Positions 37,211 to 44,614 of a stretch of 64,000 nucleotides of DNA are shown here, in pieces. The stretch spans positions 48,704 through 112,703 of the forward strand of contig JAVBTX010000011.1 of the NCBI GenBank assembly GCA_031555935.1, given 5' to 3'. The notes beneath the pieces are model-generated. The model worked only from the letters and a program-made list of their open reading frames with translations, was not told where the DNA came from and made no database searches. Origin of the DNA: Roseburia_C sp031555935 (GTDB taxonomy: Bacteria; Bacillota; Clostridia; Lachnospirales; Lachnospiraceae). The number at the start of each line of letters is the position of its first letter. Within the stretch, counting starts at the first letter, position 1. A program made the position numbers and the translations under genes.

Positions 37211-39835
37211 ATGAGAGCAATTCGTCTTAAAACAGAATTTTTATATAACCCGTTAGGGATTGATGTGAAGCTTCCGCGGTTACAGTGGAATTGTGAGGGA
37301 GGAATCAGACAAAGTGCTTACTATGTGCTGGCAAAGGATGATACTGGTAAGGTGTTGATGGATTCTGGAAAACAAAGCAGTAATAGCATGCAGGTGGTTT
37401 GGGCAGGCGCAGAGCTACATAGCCGCACCCAAGTAATTTGGCAGGTCAAGCTTTGGGATGAAGCGGGTGTAGAGGGTGAGTGGAGTGAAACGGCATTCTT
37501 TGAAATTGGTTTGCTTAAGTCACAGGACTGGAAGGCAAAATGGATTAGTGGGGCGGTAAAGGTTGATAAGGCAGAGCGTTATCCGGTCGATTGTTTTCAG
37601 AAAATATTTTTGGCAAAACAAGTAAAAAAAGCCAGACTGTATGTTACGGCATGTGGCTTGTATGAAGCCAGCTTAAATGGCAATCGGATTGGCGATGCCG
37701 TTCTGACACCGGGAATTACAGACTATCGGAAACGAATTCAGTATCAAACGTATGATATTACGACATTGCTAAAGGATGGTGAAAACCAGATTACCATTGA
37801 ACTGGCGGACGGCTGGTACCGCGGCAGCGTTGGCGCATGGGGGCTGAGGAATCAGTATGGAACCCAAACGAAGCTGCTCGCACAGATTGAGCTAACCGAT
37901 GAAACGGGAGCAGTGCGGAGGGTTGGCACGAATGAAAACTGGCAGTGGAGTGATGAGGGGCCAATTCGATTTGCGGATAATAAAGATGGTGAAGTAGTTG
38001 ATGCAAGGAAGACGGCTATTTATAAAAATGATGCCATTCTTTCCACGTGTGATGTCGTTCCAACCTCATCAAACAACGTACCAATCAGAGAAAAAGAACG
38101 TTTTTCACCAACCCTGATTAAAACACCAAAAGGCAAAACGGTGCTGGATTTCGGGCAGAATATCGCCGGATATGTAGAATTTCATTTATCGGCCAAAGCA
38201 GGGCAGAAAATTGATTTGCGCTTTGGTGAAATGTTAGATGAGTCAGGTGAGTTTACCCAGAAAAATATTCAGTGTTCCAACAAAAAAATCACCACACCGC
38301 TGCAGCAGGTAAACTATACCTGCAAGGATGGCATGAATGATTATAAGACAAAGTTTGCAATTTTTGGCTTTCAATATCTTGAAATTGAAACAACCGTCGC
38401 ATTCTCACCAGCCGATTTCACCGCGATTGCAGTTTATTCTGACATGGAGCAAACAATGCATTTTGACAGTTCAAACAAGCTTTTAAATCAATTTGTCAAG
38501 AGCACGGTTTGGAGTGCGAAGAATAATTCGGCGGACCTGCCAACTGATTGTCCGACCAGAGAACGGCATGGCTGGACGGGAGATGCCCAGATTTTTTGTG
38601 GTACCGCATCGTATCTGTTTGACTATAATGCGTTTGCTAGAAAGTTCATTCGTGATATGTATGACTGGCAAAAGCCAAATGGCTGCCTGCCGCAAATTGC
38701 ACCGGAGGGTGGCACAGACTTCTATATGAAGGCGATGAATGGTTCGGTTGGCTGGGCAGATGCCGGGGTGTTCATGCCGTATACTTTGTGGAAGCAATAT
38801 GGTGATAAACAGATTTTACAGGACTATTATGAGAGCATGGCTAACTATGCAAAATTTATGCAGAAACGATGTGGAAAATGGTATCCGACGGCAGTGAAAA
38901 CGGGACTAAAGCGGAAAGAACGCAAATATATTTGCAATTATGGTCAGGCATATGGTGAGTGGGCAGAACCAGCAGATGTTCATACAATGACCTGGAAGGA
39001 TTGCGCCGTTCCACACCCAGAGGTGGCAACTGCTTATACCGCTTGTGTGATGGAGCGAATGGAGGAAATAGCCCTTGTCTTAGGAAAGACAGAAGATGCA
39101 GCCGCTTATCGTCAGTTTGCCAATAATGTGAAACGCGATTATCAGAAACTTGCAGAAACAGAAAAGTATACCTTAGATACAGACCGTCAGGCGCGTCTGG
39201 TGCGGCCACTGGCATTTCATTTACTAAATAAAAAACAAACGGATTATGCCCGCAAACGTCTGATCAAAGCACTCCAGAATTATGGCTGGCGGCTGGGTAC
39301 CGGATTTTTGTCAACACCGCTGATTCTCGATGTATTAACGGATATAGATGTAGAATACGCCTACCGATTACTGGAAAATGAAGAAATACCGGGCTGGCTG
39401 TCAATGCCAAAGAACGGTGCAACCACCATCTGGGAGGCATGGGAAGGACATCAGGCGGCGAATGGAATCGCATCATTAAATCATTACTCCAAAGGTGCTG
39501 CCTGTGAATGGGTGTTTCGGGTCATGTGCGGAATCAAGGTGGCAGGCGAAAATCATTTTGTGGTAGCACCAGTGGCAGGCGGAACGTTTACGTTTGCCGG
39601 AGCAGAATATCAGAGTGTTTATGGAAAAGTAGCGAGCAGTTGGAAAAGAGACACCGCGGGAAATACCCAATATACCATTACGATTCCGGCAAATTGCAGT
39701 GCCGATGTCATCTTACCGGATGGAACAAGGGTGAGGCAGGAATCTGGAACCAAGGTATATAGTTGCAAAAAAAGGAAGGGGAGGAATCGGAATGAAGCAT
39801 CAAAAAATAGTAAAAAAGATGAGCTTAGAGGATAA
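37211..39835 (+). CDS. Glycoside hydrolase family 78 alpha-L-rhamnosidase
   Basis: An 874-residue cytoplasmic enzyme. The fibronectin-like N-terminal domain (LKTEFLYNPLGIDVKLPRLQW) precedes two sandwich domains and an (alpha/alpha)6 barrel with TDCPTRERHGWTGDAQIF, containing Asp446 and Glu451, the region of the general acid. A C-terminal Greek-key domain with an additional basic tail follows. Inverting hydrolysis of terminal alpha-L-rhamnose is expected. An in-frame ATG at 37142 abuts the symporter stop, but family alignment supports ATG 37211. The basic tail overlaps the following GH3 gene by 44 bases, a sign of translational coupling. Confidence 0.9.
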   Translation: MRAIRLKTEFLYNPLGIDVKLPRLQWNCEGGIRQSAYYVLAKDDTGKVLMDSGKQSSNSMQVVWAGAELHSRTQVIWQVKLWDEAGVEGEWSETAFFEIGLLKSQDWKAKWISGAVKVDKAERYPVDCFQKIFLAKQVKKARLYVTACGLYEASLNGNRIGDAVLTPGITDYRKRIQYQTYDITTLLKDGENQITIELADGWYRGSVGAWGLRNQYGTQTKLLAQIELTDETGAVRRVGTNENWQWSDEGPIRFADNKDGEVVDARKTAIYKNDAILSTCDVVPTSSNNVPIREKERFSPTLIKTPKGKTVLDFGQNIAGYVEFHLSAKAGQKIDLRFGEMLDESGEFTQKNIQCSNKKITTPLQQVNYTCKDGMNDYKTKFAIFGFQYLEIETTVAFSPADFTAIAVYSDMEQTMHFDSSNKLLNQFVKSTVWSAKNNSADLPTDCPTRERHGWTGDAQIFCGTASYLFDYNAFARKFIRDMYDWQKPNGCLPQIAPEGGTDFYMKAMNGSVGWADAGVFMPYTLWKQYGDKQILQDYYESMANYAKFMQKRCGKWYPTAVKTGLKRKERKYICNYGQAYGEWAEPADVHTMTWKDCAVPHPEVATAYTACVMERMEEIALVLGKTEDAAAYRQFANNVKRDYQKLAETEKYTLDTDRQARLVRPLAFHLLNKKQTDYARKRLIKALQNYGWRLGTGFLSTPLILDVLTDIDVEYAYRLLENEEIPGWLSMPKNGATTIWEAWEGHQAANGIASLNHYSKGAACEWVFRVMCGIKVAGENHFVVAPVAGGTFTFAGAEYQSVYGKVASSWKRDTAGNTQYTITIPANCSADVILPDGTRVRQESGTKVYSCKKRKGRNRNEASKNSKKDELRG

Positions 39836-42134
39836 GATTGCCTTGTGCTCCGGCGCTAATTTCTGGGAAACAAAAAAAATGGAGCAATATGGGATTCCAA
39901 CCGTATTTATGTGTGACGGACCACATGGGCTGCGTAAGCAGGACAAAGAGGGCGGAGCGGATATGCTTGGGGTCAATGAATCCCGCCCGGCGACTTGTTT
40001 TCCGACGGCGGTAACGACCGCATCCAGTTGGGACCCAAAGCTAATTGAGGAAATCGGCAGGGCCATCGGCGAAGAAGCAGCGAATCAGGAAGTCGGTCTG
40101 GTCTTAGGACCAGGTGCAAATATAAAACGGAATCCGCTGTGCGGACGTAATTTTGAATATTTCAGTGAAGACCCTTATCTGACCGGGGAGTTGGCAGCTG
40201 GATTTATTCAGGGGGTGCAGGAACATGGGGTTGGCACTAGCTTGAAGCACTTTGCGTTTAATAATCAGGAATACAGCCGTTTTAATGCAGACAGTATGAT
40301 GGATGAACGAACCATGCGGGAGATTTATCTAAGTGGCTTTGAGACAGCTGTTAAAAAGGGAAAACCGGCGACGGTTATGTGTGCTTACAACAAAATAAAT
40401 GGTGTTCATTGTAGTGATAGTGAAATGCTGTTAAACGATATTCTCCGGCGGGAGTGGGAATTTGATGGACTCGTAGTGACGGACTGGGGAGCAATGAATG
40501 ACCGCATCGAAGGTTTTGTCGCGGGTTGTGATTTGAATATGCCTGGCGGAAGTGAATACATGGAAAAGGAAGCGCGCGAAGCCGTAATTTCTGGTCGGCT
40601 TTCGGAGCAGGCGATTGATGCTTGTGCAGACCGAGTGATAGAGTTGGCTTTGGCCGCAAGTAAAGTGAAAAAAGCAGAACATTTTGATGAAGCAGGACAT
40701 CATCAGCTGGCACGAAAGGCTGCCGAACAAGGAGCAGTGCTGCTGAAAAATGAAGATATTTTACCATTAAAGAAAGAGCAGCAGATTGCTGTTATCGGGC
40801 ATATGGCAAAGCATCCACGCTATCAGGGCGCGGGCTCGAGTCATATCAATCCGACCAAAGTTACCAGTGCACTTGATTATATGCCTGGGGTAATCTATGC
40901 AGCCGGCTGTGATGCAGCGGGTGTGACAAACGATAAATTGCTTTGCGAGGCAGCTGAAAAAGCAGCAAAGGCAGATGTTACCGTTGTCTTTGCAGGTCTT
41001 CCAGACCGTTATGAGTCGGAAGGATTTGACCGTGATAATATGCAGATGCCAGCCGGACATGTACAGATGATTGAGACGGTCGCAGCCGCCAATGCAAATG
41101 TGATTGTCGTCCTGTTGTGTGGCTGTGTTGTGGAATGTTCATGGGCAGACCGGGTCAAGGGAATACTCTTTATGGGACTGACAGGACAGGCTGGCGGCGA
41201 AGCGGTGGTAAATCTTTTATATGGGAAGGCAAATCCATCCGGCAAGCTGGCTGAAAGCTGGCCATACCACTATCAGGATTGTCCGAGTGCGGCATTTTAT
41301 GGTGAAAAAGAGATTCAATATCGCGAGGGTATTTATGTCGGATATCGTTTCTATGATAAGGCAAATGTGTCCGTTCGCTGGCCCTTCGGTTATGGTCTCT
41401 CCTATACGGAGTTTACTTATTCCAATCTGCGATTAGAAGGCAATACCGTCGTATTTACAGTTACCAATTCTGGTATTTGCTCCGGTGCAGAGGTGGCACA
41501 GCTTTATATCGCGCCGCCGCAGGAAGGCATTCATCGGCCGGCGAAAGAGCTTAAGGGCTTTGCAAAAATATTCTTGAATCCGGGAGAGAGCAGGGATATC
41601 TGCTTGGAGCTGGACGAGCGCAGTTTTGCTTTATGGGATAATGGCTGGAAGGTGCAAAAGGGGACATATCAGATTTTGGTGGGAAAAAGCAGTGTCGAAT
41701 TGCCATTGCTTGCAGAAATCAAAATAGATGGTGTGACAATCGCTGCACCAAATTGGCAGCGGGCTAGCTGGTATGAAACGATGCAGGGCACCGTGAGTCA
41801 GCAAATGTGGGAGCAGATGAGTGGCATAACGGCACAGAAACCACAATTGAAAAAGGGCAGCTTTACGATGGATAATACGGTAATGGAGATGAAGGATTAT
41901 TCACTGATCATGAAAATTATGTATCGGGCGGTGGAAACAACAGTTGCAAAGGGATTCGGCGGAAAAAAGGATTATCAAAATCCGGAATTTCGGATGCTGA
42001 TATTATCCAGTGCCGGCAGTCCCTTACGCAGTATGCAGATATCCGGCGGCATCAAAGGTGGTATGTTCAAAGGACTGCTGGAAATGGCAAATGGTCATTA
42101 TCTTAAGGGCATTCGAAAGATGATAAAGGGATAA
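39792..42134 (+). CDS. Glycoside hydrolase family 3 (beta-glucosidase-type), second copy
   Basis: A 780-residue cytoplasmic GH3 enzyme, paralogous to the one at 281-2617 (shared CDGP-GLRKQ, LGPG-NIKR-PLCGRNFEY-SEDPY patterns). LVVTDWGA holds the nucleophile Asp231; YESEGFDR holds the likely acid/base. A fibronectin III-like domain follows, then a C-terminal tail (about 690-780) with EFRMLILSSAGSPLR and ANGHYLKGIRKM. Paired with GH78 and a GPH symporter, it probably removes the glucose left after rhamnose is cut from rutinoside- or neohesperidoside-type plant glycosides; this is inference. GGGGAGG precedes the start, inside the 3' end of GH78. Confidence 0.9.
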   Translation: MKHQKIVKKMSLEDKIALCSGANFWETKKMEQYGIPTVFMCDGPHGLRKQDKEGGADMLGVNESRPATCFPTAVTTASSWDPKLIEEIGRAIGEEAANQEVGLVLGPGANIKRNPLCGRNFEYFSEDPYLTGELAAGFIQGVQEHGVGTSLKHFAFNNQEYSRFNADSMMDERTMREIYLSGFETAVKKGKPATVMCAYNKINGVHCSDSEMLLNDILRREWEFDGLVVTDWGAMNDRIEGFVAGCDLNMPGGSEYMEKEAREAVISGRLSEQAIDACADRVIELALAASKVKKAEHFDEAGHHQLARKAAEQGAVLLKNEDILPLKKEQQIAVIGHMAKHPRYQGAGSSHINPTKVTSALDYMPGVIYAAGCDAAGVTNDKLLCEAAEKAAKADVTVVFAGLPDRYESEGFDRDNMQMPAGHVQMIETVAAANANVIVVLLCGCVVECSWADRVKGILFMGLTGQAGGEAVVNLLYGKANPSGKLAESWPYHYQDCPSAAFYGEKEIQYREGIYVGYRFYDKANVSVRWPFGYGLSYTEFTYSNLRLEGNTVVFTVTNSGICSGAEVAQLYIAPPQEGIHRPAKELKGFAKIFLNPGESRDICLELDERSFALWDNGWKVQKGTYQILVGKSSVELPLLAEIKIDGVTIAAPNWQRASWYETMQGTVSQQMWEQMSGITAQKPQLKKGSFTMDNTVMEMKDYSLIMKIMYRAVETTVAKGFGGKKDYQNPEFRMLILSSAGSPLRSMQISGGIKGGMFKGLLEMANGHYLKGIRKMIKG

Positions 42135-43334
42135 TTAAACTTGTTCCCGAAATTGTTTTGGGGTCATTCCGACGGCTCGTTTAAAATAATTTTGAAAATG
42201 ACTCTGCGAGGAAAAGCCAAGGTAATTACTAATATCCAGAATCGAACGCTCCGTGTGGGAGAGCAGATGCTTGGCCTCTTTGATTTTTTCTAACTGGATA
42301 AAATCAGAGAGGGTCTGTCCGGTTTCTTTTTTGAATCGAGTAGTCAGATTGTTGCGGCACATAAAAAATTGTTCTGCCATTCGCTCTATAGGAATCGTTT
42401 CTGTAATATGTGCTTTGACATAATTAGTAACTTCACGAACGAATTTAGAGCGAGCTCCACCACGGTTTACACTGGCAACACGATCTGTAAAATCAATTAC
42501 CATGTTGTATTGGAGATTCAGGATACGATCGGTATCCTGTAAAGTCTCCGCCTTTTGAATATAGCGGTCACTTAAAGAAAGTGCCTCCTCCGAAGAGAGT
42601 CCGCCGCGAATGGCAGCCCGGGAAACCAAGGTGGTGGTAATAATAAATGTATTTTTCATCTGGCGAAAAAAAGATTCGGCTGTCTTACCAATATTTCCTG
42701 GAGCGATATGGTTAACAAATTCGGTTAACCCACCGACATCTCCCTTCTCAACATATTCCAGCATGGTATTTTCAAATTGAAGAGTATTGTGTACTTCCGG
42801 AAATTCCGGTGCTGTTTGGGTAGCCGGAGTAACACTTGCGATGAATTCCTGATTGGCTTGCTGATAGCTAATACTGGATAATGAATCGTAGATGGCAATG
42901 TCTTGCAGCGGTATTGTTTCATCGTTGATATAGTAATTGATTAATGCCAGCATGTGTAAAAAGTTTTCCAATCCCATCATCGGAATGGACAACATGGAAG
43001 AACGGAAAGCAGCAATCTCTTGATCAGTTGCACCAAGTAAAAAGGCAATTTCACGGAGCATGGAACGGTCCGGAGTAATATAGGCAACCGGACCAATGAC
43101 AATATGGTGTTCCCGATGATGGATGACACCAAAGTACATGTGGTAAGGGGAAATATAATAACTAATGGATTTGTCCACTGCTAATAAATCATCAAGATAG
43201 AGTTTCACGGGATCAACCGGAAAAGGAACTAACGAATGAAAATCATTTAACTGTTTATTGGTATAGTGACGAATTGGAAAACCAGATAGATTCGCCATGC
43301 TTTGACAGATGTATGAAAAATTAATGTTCCTCAT
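42135..43334 (-). CDS. AraC-family regulator, paralogue of the region-1 regulator
   Basis: A 399-residue regulator convergent to GH3, its stop immediately abutting the GH3 stop. The C-terminal two-helix-turn-helix domain (IPIERMAEQFFMCRNNLTTR and SILDISNYLGFSSQSHFQNY, ending MTPKQFRE) is AraC-type. The N-terminal part has YYISPYHMYFGVIHHREHH and RQMKNTFIITTTLVSRAAIR, homologous to the sensor part of the protein at 8685. AAAAAGGAGG lies on the minus strand before its ATG. A good minus-strand promoter lies at 43362-43390. It likely controls the symporter-GH78-GH3 genes from the far end of the cluster. Confidence 0.9.
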   Translation of the reverse strand: MRNINFSYICQSMANLSGFPIRHYTNKQLNDFHSLVPFPVDPVKLYLDDLLAVDKSISYYISPYHMYFGVIHHREHHIVIGPVAYITPDRSMLREIAFLLGATDQEIAAFRSSMLSIPMMGLENFLHMLALINYYINDETIPLQDIAIYDSLSSISYQQANQEFIASVTPATQTAPEFPEVHNTLQFENTMLEYVEKGDVGGLTEFVNHIAPGNIGKTAESFFRQMKNTFIITTTLVSRAAIRGGLSSEEALSLSDRYIQKAETLQDTDRILNLQYNMVIDFTDRVASVNRGGARSKFVREVTNYVKAHITETIPIERMAEQFFMCRNNLTTRFKKETGQTLSDFIQLEKIKEAKHLLSHTERSILDISNYLGFSSQSHFQNYFKRAVGMTPKQFREQV

Positions 43335-43361
43335 GGTGTGAACCTCCTTTTTAACAATATT

Positions 43362-43390
43362 ATTATAAAGGATAGATGATAAAAACTCAA
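43362..43390 (-). promoter_or_regulatory. Sigma-A-type promoter for the reverse-strand AraC gene
   Basis: Read on the minus strand, TTGAGT (43390-43385) and TATAAT (43367-43362) are separated by exactly 17 bases, 28 bases upstream of the start codon. This is a near-consensus promoter, so the regulator is probably made constitutively. Confidence 0.7.
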
Positions 43391-43406
43391 CGATAGGAAG
43401 GCAAAA

Positions 43407-43526
43407 ATGTGTAGTAAAAAAGTGTTAATACTAGAAGGGAGATGTGAAGCACAAAAGGAGTATTTATTACATATGCTACAAGCGATGTCTCAAGGGCTGG
43501 ATAAGTATTTGACACAGCATGTATAA
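43407..43526 (+). CDS. Possible 39-residue protein, unidentified
   Basis: ATG 43407 lies five bases after AGGAAGG and opens a 39-codon frame (MCSKKVLILEGRCEAQ..., ending KYLTQHV). It faces away from the AraC gene and overlaps that gene's promoter region. Ribosome site and spacing are good, but no family is recognised. It may be the remnant of a mobile-element gene, given the decayed genes that follow. Confidence 0.3.
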   Translation: MCSKKVLILEGRCEAQKEYLLHMLQAMSQGLDKYLTQHV

Positions 43527-43606
43527 ATATAACTAAAATGATAAAAATACATTGCGTGGGTAACACTATCTGGGGTATACTTAAAGCAAAGAAAGGTCGT
43601 GATACG

Positions 43607-43777
43607 ATGGCATTAATGGCACAAGAAGTAAAAAACACAAATTTTAACGAAGTAGAATATTCTGAAAAATCTGCTGTTCAAGCGTTGTATGATGAATTGG
43701 CAAAAGGCATTCAGAGTGTGAAAAATGGTGATGTTTATACCATTGAAGAAGCATGGGAGGAAATTGATAAAATCTAG
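43607..43777 (+). CDS. Small RelB-like antitoxin
   Basis: A 56-residue acidic protein (starts MALMAQEVKN; EYSEKSAVQALYDELAKGIQ, then GDVYTIEEAWEEIDKI). The closing EEAWEEIDKI-type helix resembles the toxin-binding ends of RelB/DUF2683-like antitoxins. AAAGG lies about ten bases ahead. A broken RelE/ParE toxin starts five bases after its stop, in the normal antitoxin-toxin order. The antitoxin appears intact. Confidence 0.6.
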   Translation: MALMAQEVKNTNFNEVEYSEKSAVQALYDELAKGIQSVKNGDVYTIEEAWEEIDKI

Positions 43778-43782
43778 TGAGT

Positions 43783-44110
43783 ATGGAGAAACCAAAGAAG
43801 TATAAAGTAGGATGCACTTTGGGATATAAAATCAACAAAGAAATATATACTTGATACCTTCAAATATCGTGAATATGCAGAGGCTTTTTCAAAGAAGATA
43901 AAAAAGGCAATAAAAGAACTGGATTCATTTCCAAGAGGGTATGAGGAAACAGGATATATTATTGAAGGTCTGCACATTTATTTTAGACCTTATAGTACAT
44001 ATTTGATATTCTTTGTGGTAGAAGGTTCTACAATCACGGTTATTAGGGTATTAAAAGATAGAATGTATTGGCAGTCAATCATAAAGAAGATGAAGAAAAT
44101 AAATAGATAA
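43783..44110 (+). pseudogene. Frameshifted RelE/ParE-type toxin
   Basis: The frame from ATG 43783 reads KPKKYKVGCT and stops after 23 codons. From about 43810 a different frame, with no usable start codon, reads LWDIKSTKKYILDTFKY, then AIKELDSFPRGYEETG, LHIYFRPYSTYLIFFVVEG and RVLKDRMYWQSIIKKM to a TAA at 44108. The second part is a typical RelE/ParE C-terminus. One frameshift near 43815 and a shortened N-terminus explain both pieces, so the toxin is probably dead. A sequencing error is the alternative. Confidence 0.7.
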
Positions 44111-44118
44111 AACATTAC

Positions 44119-44161
44119 AAAATGTATCTCTTTGCACATTGCATGGAGGTACATTTTTTTT
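44119..44161 (+). terminator. Terminator-like hairpin after the toxin remnant
   Basis: AAAATGTATCTC (44119-44130) pairs with GAGGTACATTTT (44146-44157) with one G-T wobble, and a run of eight T follows. Loop of 15 bases. Confidence 0.65.
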
Positions 44162-44245
44162 GTGAAAAATGCAGTTATCCGAAAAATTAGGATGACTGCA
44201 AATAATCAAGAGAATGGGTAAATTTCAAGGTGGCATATATCAGCC

Positions 44246-44353
44246 ATGGGTCATGCTCACAGCGATGTGACTATGGATGTTTACAATCACATTGCTGATA
44301 TATCAGATGTAAAGGAAGAGATTGCTAGATATGAAAAAGCTGTTGGAGTTTAA
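44246..44353 (+). pseudogene. C-terminal remnant of a tyrosine recombinase (integrase)
   Basis: The 35 codons read MGHAHSDVTMDVYNHIADIS and on to a TAA. LGH-x5-T-x-DVY-x-H is the end of the integrase catalytic domain, with the active Tyr in DVYNH. No further integrase sequence is readable upstream in any frame (44170-44245 holds only a hairpin, GCAGTTATCC at 44171 with GGATGACTGC at 44190). It is what remains of a prophage or integrative element. Confidence 0.75.
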
Positions 44354-44499
44354 TTACACCAAAAAATAAAAAAATGGTGTAGTAATGGTGTAGTAACCCC
44401 AAAAATCACATTTTATAAAGAATTTATAATCTCGCAAATCTAGTAAAATCAAGGGTTTGCAAAGAATTATAAACAAATCAGAGATTTGTTTGAAAACAA
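44354..44499. other. Non-coding junction with repeats, probable old element boundary
   Basis: After the integrase remnant, TTACACCA (44353) and TGGTGTAGTAA (two tandem copies around 44375-44395) form inverted and direct repeats. AT-rich DNA follows, with imperfectly matching blocks CGCAAATCTAGTAAAATC and GGGTTTGCAAAG. Such sequences often flank integrase genes, so an att-like boundary is possible. No gene was seen in this stretch. Confidence 0.35.
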
Positions 44500-44526
44500 T
44501 TAGCACTCACCTCTTGACAGTGCTAA
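44500..44526. promoter_or_regulatory. CIRCE element (HrcA operator) upstream of clpB
   Basis: TTAGCACTC, nine bases, CAGTGCTAA. The consensus CIRCE is TTAGCACTC-N9-GAGTGCTAA, so only the first base of the right arm differs. That base is part of the TTGACA -35 hexamer. HrcA repression of clpB, lifted on heat shock, is expected from established knowledge of this operator. Confidence 0.92.
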
Positions 44527-44542
44527 CAAAAAGTGTTATATT
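44514..44542 (+). promoter_or_regulatory. Sigma-A promoter of clpB
   Basis: TTGACA (44514-44519), a 17-base spacer and TATATT (44537-44542). The -35 lies inside the CIRCE element, so bound HrcA would block polymerase directly. The leader of about 65 bases contains AACTTG (44576) and CAAGTT (44595) as a small inverted repeat just before the ribosome site. Confidence 0.9.
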
Positions 44543-44614
44543 CCAAATTAACCAAAGTTAGTTTACATAAAGCAAAACTTGACATAATAAATACCAAGTT
44601 AAGGAGGAAAACAC

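Noticed and set aside
43783..44110. Programmed frameshift in the toxin gene
   Set aside because: No slippery heptamer or following stimulatory structure is seen at about 43815 and the N-terminus is also short, so decay is more likely.
44579..44584. A second TTGACA close to clpB
   Set aside because: A -10 at normal spacing would fall on the ribosome site at about 44602; more likely part of the small AACTTG/CAAGTT repeat.
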